A stretch of DNA of 64,000 bases from Sciurus carolinensis (taxonomy: Eukaryota > Chordata > Mammalia > Rodentia > Sciuridae), in assembly GCF_902686445.1 (NCBI RefSeq), contig NC_062222.1, positions 134,795,035 through 134,859,034 of the forward strand, in the 5' to 3' direction. This document shows, one piece after another, positions 34,801-46,353 of this stretch (position 1 is its first letter; each line of letters begins with the position of its first letter). Below the pieces are notes generated by a model. The model ran no database searches. It was not told where the DNA came from and was given only the letters and a program-made list of their open reading frames with translations. A program made the position numbers and the translations under genes.

Positions 34801-37800
34801 AATAAGACCAGTCAGAGCCCTGCTGTTTTTTGAAACTATTGATATGAGTCTCTAAGCAGCATATAAGCTTCAAACAAGAGCAAAGTATAACTGAATTAGT
34901 GAGAAAAACCTGTGAATTAACAGTGACCAATAACGTGGTTGAACTATATCCAACCAAACTCCCCTGTATGTGTATTCCACATTTGAGTCTCTCTTTCAAA
35001 TCGTTTTCACTAGCAGGTGGTTGATTGGGCTTATTGGAATCAGATTCGCTCTCCGCCAGAAAGGAGGAGACAGACGTTCACTAAAGACTGGGCATGCTGG
35101 TCTGCCGGAACTCTCCCACGGCATCTTCATACCCTCACCCTGCGTCCAAAGGTCTACTGGCTGCTAGATTCTTGCCCTGTTTGGTTTCTCTTCATAGCAC
35201 CACCACCACCTCCTGAGATGCTTTCTATTTTTGTTGAGGACCTGGCACACATCAGGTCCAGGTAAACAGGAATAAATGAATGAGCATTACTGTCCACGTG
35301 TTTTAGATTAGAAAATCAAGGCTCAGAGTTAAATAATGTGCCCAGGATCGTACACCTGGCAAACAGCACAGCAGGGCTTTGAACCAGGGCTGTCAGAAGT
35401 TCAAACTCCTGTTCTTTCCAACACATCAACTGCCTGAAAGCTATGCCAGCCCTTACATGTCGGTTGGGACCATTATCAAATGTTAGGATTAAATAACTTT
35501 CACTTTACAATAAGGAAATCTTCCCTGCAGGGCATTCAGTTTATTCTTTTCCATGAATGAAGACACAGAGGCTCTCTGAAAAAGAAGGCTACCTTGACCT
35601 CCAAATATACACATTCCCATTTCATTATTACTAATTATTCCCACCACACTGCAAATCTAAAATTAGATCTAACTTACACTGCTGGAAGCTTCAGAAAAGA
35701 TATTCCACACTTGCTCCAGAATGGATTCATTATGAACTTTTAAACTGTTCTTCATCCAATTCTGTAAAGGACAAAAAGAAAAAGAACCATTTATCCCACT
35801 CTGACAGGTACACACAAGTTCAGTCCCTGTTGGGCTACAAAGCCCCCCATTCAGGAAGTCAGTCAAATTCATACCTGAAATTTGGCCTTTTTCCTGGGAA
35901 CGTTGTCAAAAGCACTAATTTGCTTTAACAGTTCTCTCACTTTGGGGCTGACATTGGGTTTCTTTATTAATTCATTAATTTTCTACAAAAAAAGAAAACA
36001 ATAAATAACCAAACCATGAGTTTCATGAAAGCCAAACTAAAAGTCCTTGCCCTGGCCAAAGAGTTCACATCTGAAACCCAGATTCTATATCACTGCCTAT
36101 GCTTTAAACTATATCAATTTCTATTTGACATGGAACTGAAGTCCTAGACAGAGCAGCTGACAAGAAAAAGAACAACAGCTTCCTAACTGGAAAGGACAAG
36201 GCAAAATCATCTCTGTTCACAGGTAGCCTGTATGGAGAAACGGAGTTCTACGTACAAAAAACTCTACGCAATCAACACCAGCAACCGTTAGGACTCAAAC
36301 CAATTCAGCAAAGCTACAAGCTATGGATTTACTCTAAAAACCAGGCTGGGTCAGGTGGGTAATCACACTTCACCCTCCACTTAGCCAAGGACCTCTGATC
36401 CACTCAGTTTGGGCAGTGTTTTGCCTTGAAGTTCATAGCAGATCATTTTAAGTCTTCTTCCCATTTGGTTTAAGTGGGAAGCAGTCCCTCAGTTTGTCCT
36501 TAGCAATAATATTGCCCAAGTATTTCATTCAGAAAAGAGTCAACAACCTCTGGAAAAGAGTTTTTAGAAAGTGAGGAAAACTGCTTTTTTCTTAGTTTTC
36601 TCAGGTGTATTTGAGAGGTGAAACATGGAAGTCAATGTGATGCTCATGAGATTTTACCTGGTCAAATATTTTAAAGAAAGTCAAAGCAATACCTTTTTAA
36701 AAAAGAGACCATTATTTCTGAAGTTCCTGCAATTTAGTAGGACCTGTAATTGACCCTGAACAAAATGCAAAGCCATACCCTTGCACTCAGCCAGACAAAG
36801 GTGTGTCTTGGCTCTCTAAATTCCCATTTATATGCATTTCTCAGACTACACCTTGTTAAAGAAGTTTCAACTCACCATGGTGCTAATGTATATGCTTTGA
36901 AACATTTTTTAATTTAAAAAATTTTTTCCTGTTGTTCTGATATGTAATTGCTTCCCTCAAACAGGTCTCCTGATTGTCTCTGGCATTTGAAGCTATCCCA
37001 ACTTTGAGTCCCATTCCTTCCTCCATTGGTGCCTTGTCCAAAGTTGGCCTCATCCAATTTAAAAGCTCAAGTCACAGTGCGAGGGATTATATTTAGCTGA
37101 GTATTAATATTCATAAGGAGTATTTTTCTCAGATGCAGTATGTCTGCCTCAATTCACTGTCTCAAATGTTGTTTTTAAAGGAAGCTCTAAGTTTGCTGTT
37201 GAAATTCTTTGTATCAGTAACTCAAAAACTGGTTATTCTACTTATTAAAGCATGTTACAAATGACTGCTTTATAAAGTGTTGATAATTTTAGATCTTTTC
37301 ATTTATCCTAAAAAAAAAAAATTAAATTGCACTCTTACCAAATAACCCCTAATTAAAAAATGAGTAATGAACTAATTGAATAGACATTTCTCCTGAGAAG
37401 TACAAATGGTCAATTAAAACATGAAAAGAAGCCCAACATCACTCATCATAAGTGAAATGCAATTCACACCCATTAGGATGGTTATTATGAAAAATAAAAA
37501 CAAAATTACAAGTGTTGATGAGAAATTGCAACCCTTATACATTATTGGTGGAAATGTAAAATGATGCAATTGCTACAGAAAACAGTATACAGTTGCCTCA
37601 AAAAAAAAATGACCAAGAGAACTACCATAGGATCCAATGAGTCTACTGCAGGGACACGCCCCGAAGAAATGAAGGCAGGGATGTGAACAGAACCAAGTGT
37701 CCATTGACAGGTGAATGGATGAACAGCAGAATGTGTTTCAGCCTCAAAGAGGAAAGAAACTGTGATAGATGCTACAACATGAGCAAACCCTGACATTATG

Positions 37801-40800
37801 CTAAGGGAAATAAGTCAGTCACAAAAGGACAAAGCATGCATGCTTCCACTCATGTGAGGTCCCTGGAACAGGCAAGCAGAGGCGGAAAGTAGAATGGAGG
37901 GGCTGGGGACGTGGCTCAATGATAGAGCACTTGCTGAGCTCCTGTGAGGCACTGGCTTCAATCTCCAGCACCACCAAAAAATAAAAACAAAAAAATACAC
38001 AAAAGAAGAATGAAGTGGGTATGAAGAGTCAGTGTTTTGGTTTGGGAGATGAAAGTTCTGGAGAGGGACAGCAGCAATGGCTTAAGAATGATGTGAATGT
38101 ACTTGAGTTTAAGTATATTACAAAATGGTCAACATTTCTTCACCGGGGATGGGGGTATGCCTCCATGGTGAAGCACTTGCCTAGCACATGTGAGGCACTG
38201 GGTTTGATCCTCAGCACCACATAAAAATAAATAAATAAAATAAAGGTATTAAAAGTATATATATTTTATTATGGCAAAAAAAGAGAAAACCCTAAAATAT
38301 ATATACACAAATCAAACATGATCAAAAGAGTCATAAAAATAGATCATATAGGGAATAAGTTGAGAACAAAACAGTAGTATTAAAATCTAATAAATAAACC
38401 TGAAATAGCAAGAGCAGATAAAACACTTCAGCAATCCCAATAAAGGCAGAGGAAATAATTACTGAGGTTAGAGACCTGTCAGGAGACAGGAGAGACAGTC
38501 ACCAGTGAGCCAACTCAGATGGGCAATAAAGCTCATCAAATATGATACAGGAATGTGTCCCTATATTAAGAAAAAAGAATTCACACATAAACAGATCAGA
38601 AACTATGGAGACAGGGTCCTAAGACAGGGCTAGACAAAGCCACACGAGGCACCCAGGCAGCAACAACTAAGAAGCAAGGCAGATAGGAACAGGGCTAGCC
38701 CAACACCTGCTAGAGTGGCGAGCAGAAGACAATGGGGCACTGGTGACAAAGGCCAAAGGAAAACACCAGGCCCAGTGAGTGAGACGCTTCTCCAGGGTCC
38801 AAGTCTATACTTGGACTGAGGCACGTGGATGCTGCCCAGCAAACTCGCACACACGCTGGGCCACTCTGGCTGACTGGTGTTTGGATCATGAGTTGTTTTC
38901 ATCTCTGTGATTTTTCTGTTAATATTTGACTATTTTTTTGTTTTCCAAAAATTCAATAGCTACTTTTTTCTATTTAAACAAGAAAGTTATCAAAATTAAC
39001 AGATAAAGAGAAAGAGAAGCAGAGCAGACTGCTGAAGATGAAATGGGCAAGGTCTGCGAGGCCAGCTGCAGACCGCATAGGACCCGGGGAGCGGCATTCC
39101 AGAGAGCGCCAAAGACAGCAAGTCTCCGAACCCACGGGCAGAGCCAGACGAAGACACAAGGAGCTGGGGGACAAAACAGTCAAGGCTGATCATGAAAGAA
39201 AAGGTCCCAGCACTTAGTAACATGGCTGCAGTGTGTAGAGAACAGGGATCCATCTGACTGGATTCCTTCATTCTATTTTTTTTAATGAGGGAAATAAAGG
39301 GAAAGAAGAGAACCCCCAAACCCATGTCTGCAAGAATGGCCACAGTGCAGCCCATCGCATTCTCCCACTCAACACACATCCCCTCATCCACCTGCGAAGA
39401 GCACAGGGCATGGGGTGGACCAGCAGCTCGGACGGAACCAGCGAAGCTCCTGATCTACAAGAGGGCCACTGCAGCATAGAGCAAGAGTCAGCGAACCCCT
39501 CCTGTCGTGAACACTCAACACCCAGCTTTGCAGGTTCTGCCCCAAGTATGGCAGCCCTTGGAGTGTTAGTGCGGCCAAGATAATAAGCACAGATGCACGC
39601 AACTCTGCTCCACAGGGTCGCAGCTCACCCAGCCCTGCTTTTGAGGACTTCTTTCGAGTGTGAGGACAGCAGAGGTGGAATTATACACGCCCCAGCACCC
39701 AGAAACGCCACCTGTTCTCAAGATAACAGAGGGACCAACCCAATGTCATAATTAAAACACCGGTTCACCAGCTCTTCAACCTGCCCTGGGCAGACACCAC
39801 AAGGCCTTTGTTAACAGAATTATCGTCTCAGGAGTACGCCACTTCAGAAAGTTAGTATCAGAAACTATTAATTTGGTTTTTAGGAAAATATAAAATCTCC
39901 ACATAGATAACGCTGTCTTTTTATTCTCTATTTCCTTTCTAAATCTTCCCTCCTGCCTTCCATTCTGCAAAGGGTCATGCTTCTCAAATAGGGATTTCAT
40001 TGCTTCAGCCACTTTTTATTGTATATATTTTTATTTTATTTAAGTAGGAAATTCCCTATACCTATGAAAGTGTCTATTTTGCCTGATCCCGCAGCAGACA
40101 TGACCGATTAACAAATGAGTTACAAAAGTGGCATTAACACTGCAAGAGAAAAATTAGAAAGTGTCTACTTAATTTTCTGGTCTAAAGAAAGCAGAGAGAA
40201 TTCTCAAATATTTTAGGAAGAAATGTGTAAAACACACAGATTAAAGATAAAACGCCTCCAAGTTGTATTAACAGTTAGAAAATAACTCTCTTTCAAGAAG
40301 TTAAGTGGCCTTCAGCGTGCTAAGACCTGATGCTTCCAGACTGGTCTACACGGATGAACACTTGCTCTGGGTCTCCTGGGCTTCTGAAGGAGGAGGAGGA
40401 GTCAGACAAGGCCGCTGGGGGGATGGGAGCCGCACCTGGATCCAGGCCTGCTGCTTCACGTCGCCTTTGTGGGCTTTACCTTCGTAGCCCTTGCCTCCAT
40501 ACTTCTGATCTTCACTTATGCACTTCACGTGGTTTTTATAGTCATCACCCCTTCAAAGAAAGCACGAGTCCCACCGTTACGTTAGAGTGACACAGGTCAG
40601 GGGCCCGGCTAGAGCCGGCATGCTGCTCCCACCTGTCCCCTGCACAAGCACTCTGCTTCCTTATCTCACTTTCTGGCTGCAGTTCTTCTCTTCTGTGGGA
40701 TGAGTTCAGCACAGCACTGCTCTAACAAACTGCTCTGAAGCCCGGAAACCTGGCTCCGAGCACCTGGGTACGCGTACCCCTGGGCCTGCTCACTGATGGC

Positions 40801-41190
40801 GGCAACGGCATGATCCATAACGTGCTCAGCTGCTCTAGTTCCCCTGCCCTTGGCCTCTTCTTTAAAACATCACTTTAAAAAGGATGTAGTTGCATAAGAC
40901 TTTTTTTAAGAACCACACCAATTTTAGTCAGTGGGCTCTATGAGGTTTTTCTTTTCCCCCCCTCCCCTTAAGTTCCTTTTCTCAAATTTGCCTATATTTT
41001 TCTAAGTTTTGTGGGACCAAGCTCCAAATATTGTCTGAACCTTCACTGATGAATTATGCAGAACTTACCAGAAGTCTTTACCGCAGTCAATGCAAGAAAG
41101 GCACTCACAGTTTCTGCAAACAGACACATGCTTTTCCACTTGTATTTTCTTCACTGATTCACCACATGCATTGCATGTAAAAAATACCAT
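28701..41190 (-). CDS. LYAR: LYAR, cell growth-regulating nucleolar protein (8 coding exons)
   Basis: Coding exons 41069-41190, 40436-40550, 35875-35982, 35678-35761, 31809-32259, 31470-31556, 29283-29368 and 28701-28835 join in frame into 395 residues (human is 379 as I recall). Two LYAR-type C2HC zinc fingers lie at the N-terminus (C6/C9/H21/C25 and C33/C36/H48/C51). A basic, Lys/Arg/Glu-rich region covers about residues 185-300 and holds the likely nuclear/nucleolar targeting signals. A conserved C-terminal domain (about 323-395) runs from KFNWKGTIKAVLRQAP to VKLLK. The family is nucleolar, promotes pre-rRNA processing and rDNA transcription, is abundant in stem and germ cells, and has been reported to repress fetal globin. 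All introns are GT-AG; intron 4 is only 113 bases. It is divergent from ZBTB49 with a shared promoter. No disabling change is seen. Confidence 0.96.
29283..29368 (-). CDS. LYAR: LYAR coding exon 7
   Basis: It codes KFNWKGTIKAVLRQAPEGEL and SIKKLRKK, the first half of the C-terminal domain. The acceptor is TTGTGTTGTAG and the donor GTGCGG. Confidence 0.94.
29627..29763 (-). repeat. two inverted ID fragments
   Basis: 'caactcagggccttgcatgt' and 'gggactgaacctagggcctc' are partial inverted ID bodies separated by a T/G-rich spacer, in LYAR intron 7. Confidence 0.6.
29770..30155 (+). mobile_element. L1 ORF2 3' remnant
   Basis: 'tgcacatgaatgttcacagc', 'taataaccaaatgctggaaa' and 'acacgccttccagaagttac' are decayed L1 landmarks in order. 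No ORF. Confidence 0.6.
30335..30412 (-). repeat. ID SINE (inverted)
   Basis: 'agggcctcacacacactagg' and 'cttaagctatacccccagtc' form a diverged inverted ID in LYAR intron 7. Confidence 0.65.
30892..31240 (+). mobile_element. MaLR solo LTR
   Basis: 'tttggaatgttccctacagg', 'gggacatgcccttgaaggcc', 'gagccaaaataaaccttctc' and 'agtaatagaaatctaaca' follow the LTR order of the elements at 646 and 50269. Confidence 0.75.
31470..31556 (-). CDS. LYAR: LYAR coding exon 6
   Basis: It codes ETDSKMKKRKFPEQSEAGEP and then EDDEAPTK. It is phase 1 at both ends, so skipping it would keep the frame. Confidence 0.93.
31809..32259 (-). CDS. LYAR: LYAR coding exon 5 (Lys-rich region)
   Basis: This exon of 150 codons plus one base starts ELVSKGQDQQ and ends RRKRKLSI. 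It contains runs such as KKNKRERKEERQKNRKREKK and LKKRKKGQ. It is the most divergent part compared with remembered human LYAR and accounts for most of the extra length. Confidence 0.92.
32605..32765 (+). repeat. MIR remnant
   Basis: 'ggttcaagttccagttctgt', 'ccaagcctatttcttcatct' and 'gatgtgaataaaatgaggag' are MIR landmarks. LYAR intron 5. Confidence 0.65.
32905..33334 (+). mobile_element. MaLR solo LTR (MST/THE1-like)
   Basis: A (TC)n stretch, 'tgagctaaataagactcttt', 'gcacccagactcaggcattt' and 'gaaaatagaccaatacag' resemble the MST/THE1 branch more than the other copies here. Confidence 0.7.
33862..34190 (-). mobile_element. MaLR LTR remnant (inverted)
   Basis: 'ttattgtggctcatggttcc', 'ggttccagaggtttggtcca' and 'caagggcacacacctccagt' are inverted LTR landmarks. 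LYAR intron 5. Confidence 0.6.
35275..35435 (-). repeat. MIR remnant (inverted)
   Basis: 'gaaaatcaaggctcagagtt' and 'cagcagggctttgaaccagg' match inverted MIR landmarks. Confidence 0.6.
35678..35761 (-). CDS. LYAR: LYAR coding exon 4
   Basis: This is 28 codons, NWMKNSLKVHNESILEQVWN through SEASSS, separated from the previous exon by a 113-base intron. The acceptor is TCCTTTACAG and the donor GTAAGT. Confidence 0.94.
35875..35982 (-). CDS. LYAR: LYAR coding exon 3
   Basis: This is 36 in-phase codons, KINELIKKPNVSPKVRELL through PRKKAKFQ. The acceptor is TTTTTTTGTAG and the donor GTATGA. Confidence 0.93.
36000..37380. other. LYAR intron 3, no feature assigned
   Basis: AT-rich unique intronic sequence with no ORF or repeat that I can name. 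Confidence 0.4.
37385..37905 (+). mobile_element. old L1 fragment (ORF2 3' end to 3' UTR)
   Basis: 'tagacatttctcctgagaag', 'acacccattaggatggttat', 'ccattgacaggtgaatggat' and 'gggaaataagtcagtcacaa' are unmistakable L1 ORF2 landmarks in the right order. All frames are broken. Confidence 0.85.
37906..37985 (+). repeat. ID SINE
   Basis: 'gacgtggctcaatgatagag' and 'cttcaatctccagcaccacc' lie directly behind the L1 fragment. Confidence 0.78.
38143..38247 (+). repeat. ID SINE
   Basis: 'aagcacttgcctagcacatg' and 'gggtttgatcctcagcacca' with a (TAAA)n tail. Confidence 0.8.
39480..39600 (+). mobile_element. hAT-Charlie-like remnant
   Basis: 'agagtcagcgaacccctcct', 'cagctttgcaggttctgccc' and 'gtgcggccaagataataagc' echo a non-autonomous hAT element. 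The match is weak. Confidence 0.35.
40436..40550 (-). CDS. LYAR: LYAR coding exon 2
   Basis: It codes GDDYKNHVKCISEDQKYGGK and on to VKQQAWIQ, completing the second zinc finger with His48 and Cys51. The exon leaves in phase 0 with donor GTGCGG. The acceptor TTTGAAG is weak in pyrimidines. Confidence 0.93.
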
Positions 41191-41247
41191 TTTTAGCTAA
41201 ATGGTTAAATATTTTCTCTCTATCGGAGATAGGTTTTAACTCTTGTC
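41069..41247 (-). CDS. LYAR: LYAR exon with start codon
   Basis: The acceptor AG (41249-41248) follows a 27-base T tract. The 5' UTR is 41247-41191 and ATG is at 41190 in a strong context (A at -3, G at +4). It codes residues 1-40 and two bases of Trp41, covering the first zinc finger and half of the second. The donor is GTAAGT. Confidence 0.93.
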
Positions 41248-41249
41248 CT

Positions 41250-41276
41250 AAAAAAAAAAAAAAAAAAAAAAAAAAA
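41250..41276. repeat. A27 homopolymer (T27 on LYAR sense strand)
   Basis: A 27-base run directly abutting the LYAR acceptor AG (41249-41248); it serves as that splice site's pyrimidine tract. Confidence 0.9.
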
Positions 41277-41325
41277 CAAAGCTGAACTTCAAACAAATGA
41301 TCCATACAACTAACTTGGTTTATTT

Positions 41326-41488
41326 GCAGTACTGGGAATTGAACTCAGGGGCCCTTTACCACTGAGCTACACTGCCAGCCCTTTTAACTTTTTAAATTTT
41401 GAGATAGGGTCCTGCTAAGTTGCCGAGGCTGACCTTAAACTTGTGATTCTCCTGCCACAACCTACCTGTAATTACTGATGTGCGCACC
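41326..41488 (-). repeat. B1-dID SINE (inverted)
   Basis: 'gggaattgaactcaggggcc' (ID half) and 'gctaagttgccgaggctgac' (B1 half) in LYAR intron 1, only about 50 bases upstream of the start-codon exon's pyrimidine tract. Confidence 0.8.
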
Positions 41489-41579
41489 ATGCTCTGAGTA
41501 CAGTGAACTTTCACATGAAAAAAACAGATTCAAAGTTGATCAGCTATCTATGAACAACTCTATTACCCATGTAAGTAAA

Positions 41580-41800
41580 CCATCACTAATGATAATTGCT
41601 AACATTTGTTGAATGTGCGCTTACCATGTACCAGGCTCTATTCTAACTGTTTATGTGTATCAGAGAAAGCAGCCCTCACACAAACCCCATGAGGGAAGAA
41701 CTTTTATTGTTTAAAATTTACCCAGAAAGATTAAGAAACTTGCCCCAGGATACACAGTAACAGAAACAAATTTAACCTTGGCAGATTGGCAGAGCTTTGG
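41580..41800 (-). repeat. MIR remnant (inverted)
   Basis: 'gctaacatttgttgaatgtg', 'accatgtaccaggctctatt' and 'gaaacttgccccaggataca' are inverted MIR landmarks. Confidence 0.7.
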
Positions 41801-42240
41801 GGGCAGTAGTGATATATCTTGCTTTCTCTAATACCTTTAAGATCTCCTCCCTTCCATTCTCTCTATATAAAATATACACATTGAAACTTATAAAAGGCCT
41901 TGCAATGTCAGTACACCCTGCAAACTATTCCAGATCCCAAATATAATAAGAACACAGTAGGGGGAAAACAGAGAGCTGCACAAGGGGAAAAGTCTAAAAA
42001 TAAATCCTCGAGGTTCCAAAATCATTCACAGGTGATAAAATGAGGTCATACCCCTTAGTCTCTGAACAGGAAGTAGGTGAGGGGTCTCCTTCACTGGCTT
42101 CTTGCCAGATCACTCAGAAAGAAATGCAACCATATCTAGGCATCCCAAATGCTGGATTCTGAATTACTGAAGGAGCTCACAAACCCCAGTACCCAGATAT
42201 CCAGAGCACTGACCAATATGCAGTGTGCCTGCACACGCAT

Positions 42241-42267
42241 ACATATATATATGTGTGTGTGTGTGTA
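42241..42267 (+). repeat. (TA)n(TG)n microsatellite
   Basis: A short compound dinucleotide repeat in LYAR intron 1. Confidence 0.8.
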
Positions 42268-42269
42268 TC

Positions 42270-43770
42270 TCCATCCACCACTTATAAGCACTCAGGGGTT
42301 GCTACTGTGCTCAACAAAATACAGATCACCTAAGCAGTCATGGTAACTTTCCATGCTTATATAAACTTTTAAACACTAGCTGCTAAAAGAATATTGTTTT
42401 ACATTATAAATCAGCAAAAATGTTGAGAACTGTTTAGCCCAGCCCTGTCTTCCTCATTATGAGAATGGAAGAGAGGATCAAGTCAACACTATTTACTTCA
42501 AGGTAAGACCCCAGCCAAGAATCCATCCACATAAAAGAGCTACCCTTGGTTTACAGGGATCCTCAAGCATGAACTGCCATCTGCCCTCCACCGCCATGTT
42601 CCAGATCATAGCTGGTGAGGTCACACCTAACAAGGATGCTGAATGGCTGCTCACGTCCTGATTCAGCCTTGAATGGAAATGTACACCCTGCCCACCTCTC
42701 CAGGGTTCGCAACCGCCCAGATGGTCTCTTGAACAGGCCTCTTGTCCCATAGACTTCTGTCAGACTTCAGTTCACCTTTTACACTAGGTATGAACAGCAG
42801 GCCCACTGACCCTGGGTGTGCTGGGTCCCCTCCACAGTTTGCTATCACTATCACTTTACTGATCTTCCCTCATCAGTGCAGGCACGTGGTCAGCTATGCC
42901 TGGCACCAAATCCCAAGGAACGCAGACATTACAACCCTAGGGCACATGCTACTATCGTCCTCTTATCTGATTACTATAAAGATGAGTGATAGAGTCACAA
43001 GCTCGGGGAGCTGGGAACACGATGACCATGACCCAGTTCCCTTCAAGCTTACCATTCTGCATAAGGCAGATAGAGTTCAATAAACGTCAGGCAACAAAAA
43101 CTGCCATTCTGCCTCATAAGGGAGAATGAAGGCTGGAACAAGGATCAACATCACACTATCAGAGTCTGGGGGTGCACTTTTGGGTTAAGAACAAGAGAAG
43201 ATCATTGGTTAGTCACCAGGAAATGAACTTCCATCACACACACATGACAGAAGCCACTGCAACAAAATAAAACATCAACTGGAAAAGTTTAAAGCAACTT
43301 CATAAGGCAAACATCCCTGCAAACTTAAATATGGCTTAGAGCTTTACAACCTGTGCTGTGAGGATACTTTGTTTCTTGATTGCAACAGAGAAGGGTGGGG
43401 AGAAAAACTTCAATGAACCTTAGGATTCAGTTCCCCACAAGAGTTGGATGGTTCTGTCATAGAAGGTCAGGAATTAGAGACCTGGGCAGGACAGCAGGAA
43501 ACAAAATATACTGAAAGAAAGCTAATGGTATTGACAAAAAAGATGCTCAGAAGATCTATACAACATGTCATCCCTCTGGAAGTTATCCATACTGTGTGCA
43601 CACCACTCAGAGGGCACAAGAATCGGATAGTAGGTCCATTTGAAAAATCTCTCTCCAACCATTTTCACTGGGTCTTTTATTTATTTATTTTAAGGAAGAA
43701 AAATGGACTGCATGGAAGTCAGAACTCAGGTTCTGCCTGCCTTCCTTGGGATTTTTATACTTGTCATGAA
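42270..43770. other. LYAR intron 1, no feature assigned
   Basis: Unique intronic sequence with small unsupported ORFs. No repeat recognised with confidence. Confidence 0.4.
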
Positions 43771-43787
43771 CTCAGAACAGTGTGTCT

Positions 43788-43888
43788 GGGCTAGGGAGAT
43801 AGCTCAGCTGGAAGAGTGCTTGCCTTGCAAGCACAAGGCCCTGAGTTCGATCCCCAATACCACAAAAAAAAAAAAAAAAAAAAAAAAA
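43788..43888 (+). repeat. young ID SINE with perfect 14-bp target duplication
   Basis: Intact body ('gatagctcagctggaagagt', 'gagttcgatccccaatacca') and a long A tail. AGAACAGTGTGTCT flanks it exactly at 43774-43787 and 43889-43902. Confidence 0.92.
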
Positions 43889-44390
43889 AGAACAGTGTGT
43901 CTACCTGCTTGACTGATGAGGTAAGATGTGCAAGAAGCTTACTCAGAGCCCTGAGGACACCCCAGCAACAGCCAAGAGTCACCTTGACTATGCCTCAAAT
44001 TGGACCTGGTCCCTAGGGAAAATACCTTTCATTTACCAAGTGAACACTTTGCATGGGCTGAAAACCAGCTCAACTGCCCAGGAGACAGGGTCCCAAGTCC
44101 CAGTGCAGGCTTAACAGTTTCAGAAGTTTAATGTTACAAACTTCAAAAGACATCATGTGCTAACTGAAGACAGCAAACATGGCCTAACAAAAACTGTGTT
44201 ATTCAAATTCCACAAGACAAGATAAATGTGAATGGAATTTAAATAATGAAACTTTCAAATGATATTTTTGGTAAGTTTTATGCATACCATTTATGCTTTT
44301 GAAGTTACAAAAGCTTAAAACTGCATGAAGACGGCACACTTAAGGCTCAGATATTTATTTCAACTTTTAGCCCAAAGTATAAGAAGACAG

Positions 44391-44532
44391 GGGGCTGGGG
44401 CTGTGGCTCAGTGGTAGAGCGCTTGCCTTGCATGTGTGAGGCCCTGGGTTCGATCCTCAGCACCACATAAAAATAAAATAAACGTATTGTGTCCACCTAC
44501 AACTAAAAAATATATTAAAAAAAAAAAAAAAG
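44391..44532 (+). repeat. long-form ID SINE
   Basis: Near-consensus A box (GTGGCTCAGTGGTAGAGCGC) and B box (GGTTCGATCC), then the extra 'cgtattgtgtccacctacaa' segment and an A-rich tail. The flanks share AAGACAG. Confidence 0.88.
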
Positions 44533-46001
44533 ACAGCATTTTTTAACGGGGCTGGATCTAAATAAAAACCCCCTTTTGCCTCACTGACCCTATGCTTCAC
44601 TGACCCTAAACTCCCTGTGTACCTAATGCTGGATTCCAACAGTCACAGAGATTCCACATGCTCTTCTCTAGAGATGTGGCCATGCTGAAAGAGGAAGAAA
44701 CAGAAAGCAGTGCTCTTGGACTGGTTGTGAGCATACTCTGGTTCTTGAGCCAGGTACATCTATGACTCAGTCCAGTGACATTTGTTGAATGCTAAGTGTG
44801 CAGTAAGGGTTATGCTACCAGGTACACTTCTGGCTTTGTGTGCTTCTGGCTGTCTATTCATGTGTCTGGTAAATATACTGAGCTTTCATATGCCACATCC
44901 CAGAAAAATATGAGGGCGTGAGGACAGAACACAGGACCCTTGGCTCTCCACAAAGCCACTTCCCACTCAACGAACGATCACGGGTGCACCCAACGCCCAC
45001 GTCAGCTGTGACAACCACTGACTGCAGACAAGAGCAAGCCTACGGAGGTTAAGTGATCTACCAAAGTCACGGCAAGTGGTCGAGGCAGCCTGCAAGACAA
45101 GGCAGCAGGCCCCATTCCACCACTATCTTGCCTGTCACATCCTTGCCATTTGCTTGGCCATTACTCCGGGAACTTGAAATTCTCATCCAAAATGGAGGAA
45201 ATAACATATTTTCCTTCATAAATATTAGAGCCCTAAATCTTAATTTTGAAGGCAGTGCAAACTGGACAAGGAGAACCATGTCACAGGGGAGGTTGTCAGT
45301 ATTAGCGCGCTGAATTTGGGGGCAGCAGGCAGTGGCCAGTAAAGGGCTGGGAACTTGCGAAAAACTGGGCATCTTAGTCTTCTTTTAAAAAAACGGTGGT
45401 CATATTTTGTTGGACTGGGCCTGGGCTCAGGAAGGACCTGAGCTGAAGCCTGCATCTGCAGATGCCTAAAGTTCATAAAAAACTCAAAGACCTCAAATAC
45501 CAGTTATTTGTAAAATGGGTCTAATATCCATCTCAAAGCTTGTGTGGAAAGTTAAACAAAATACCAGTTGTGGAAGCTTCATCCCTACCCAACTACAGGA
45601 AGGTTTCCCTATGACCTGTTAATTTATAGCCAGTCCTCCCCAAACCAATGTTCCTTTAAAAAGGACCCTCAATTCATCCATCTGTCTTCAGAAATGCGCT
45701 CCAGAATACTCTGGTTCCTCAAGGGTCTATTCATCCACCCTGTTCCCTGAACACATGCTCCTAAGTTTGGTTCTGTATTTGCAGGGATTCTTTTTTTTAA
45801 CATTCCTCCCACTACATTTGTTGTTTTTTATTTTCTTAAAAAATTGTATGTTAAAAAACATTCTCCCCCCAACACACATACTGACCTACACCCCATTACT
45901 ACCACCAAAACCAGCCCATCTAAGGGGCCAGACTGGCAATTCAAGCACAAAGCTCAGTGAGGATGCAAACTCCAACACTGCCCCTTCAAACTACAAGTTC
46001 T

Positions 46002-46199
46002 AGCCAGACACGTGGTACACATCTGTGATCCCAGCTACTCAGGGGGCTGAGGCAGGAGGATCACAAGCTTGAGGCCAGTGTGGACAACTTAGCAAGACCC
46101 TGTCTCAGAATACAAAATAAAAAGGGATGGGGATGCAGAGCAGTCGTAAAGCAACCCTGAGTTCAATCCGCAACAAAAGGAAAAATAAACCCCCCAAAT
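46002..46199 (+). repeat. B1-dID SINE
   Basis: B1 half with 'gatcccagctactcaggggg' and 'cttagcaagaccctgtctca', then a degenerate ID half with 'cctgagttcaatccgcaaca'. Flanked by CAAGTTCT at 45994-46001 and 46202-46209. Confidence 0.82.
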
Positions 46200-46209
46200 T
46201 TCAAGTTCT

Positions 46210-46353
46210 GCTGGCACAGTGGCCACACCTGCAGCCCCTGCTACACCAAGACTGAGGGAGGAGGACTGTTTGAGCTCACAAGTTCTAGACCAGTCTGGTC
46301 AACATAGCAAGACCCTGTGTCAAAAATACAAAACAAACAACAACAAACTCAAC
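46210..46353 (+). repeat. B1-like monomer SINE
   Basis: 'gctggcacagtggccacacc' and 'acatagcaagaccctgtgtc' with a (CAA)n tail, between two copies of TTCAAGTTCT (46200-46209 and 46354-46363). Confidence 0.72.

Noticed and set aside
44391..44470. Possible tRNA gene
   Set aside because: The A and B boxes belong to an ID SINE; the body continues into the ID-specific 3' region and A tail and lacks a tRNA fold with anticodon stem.
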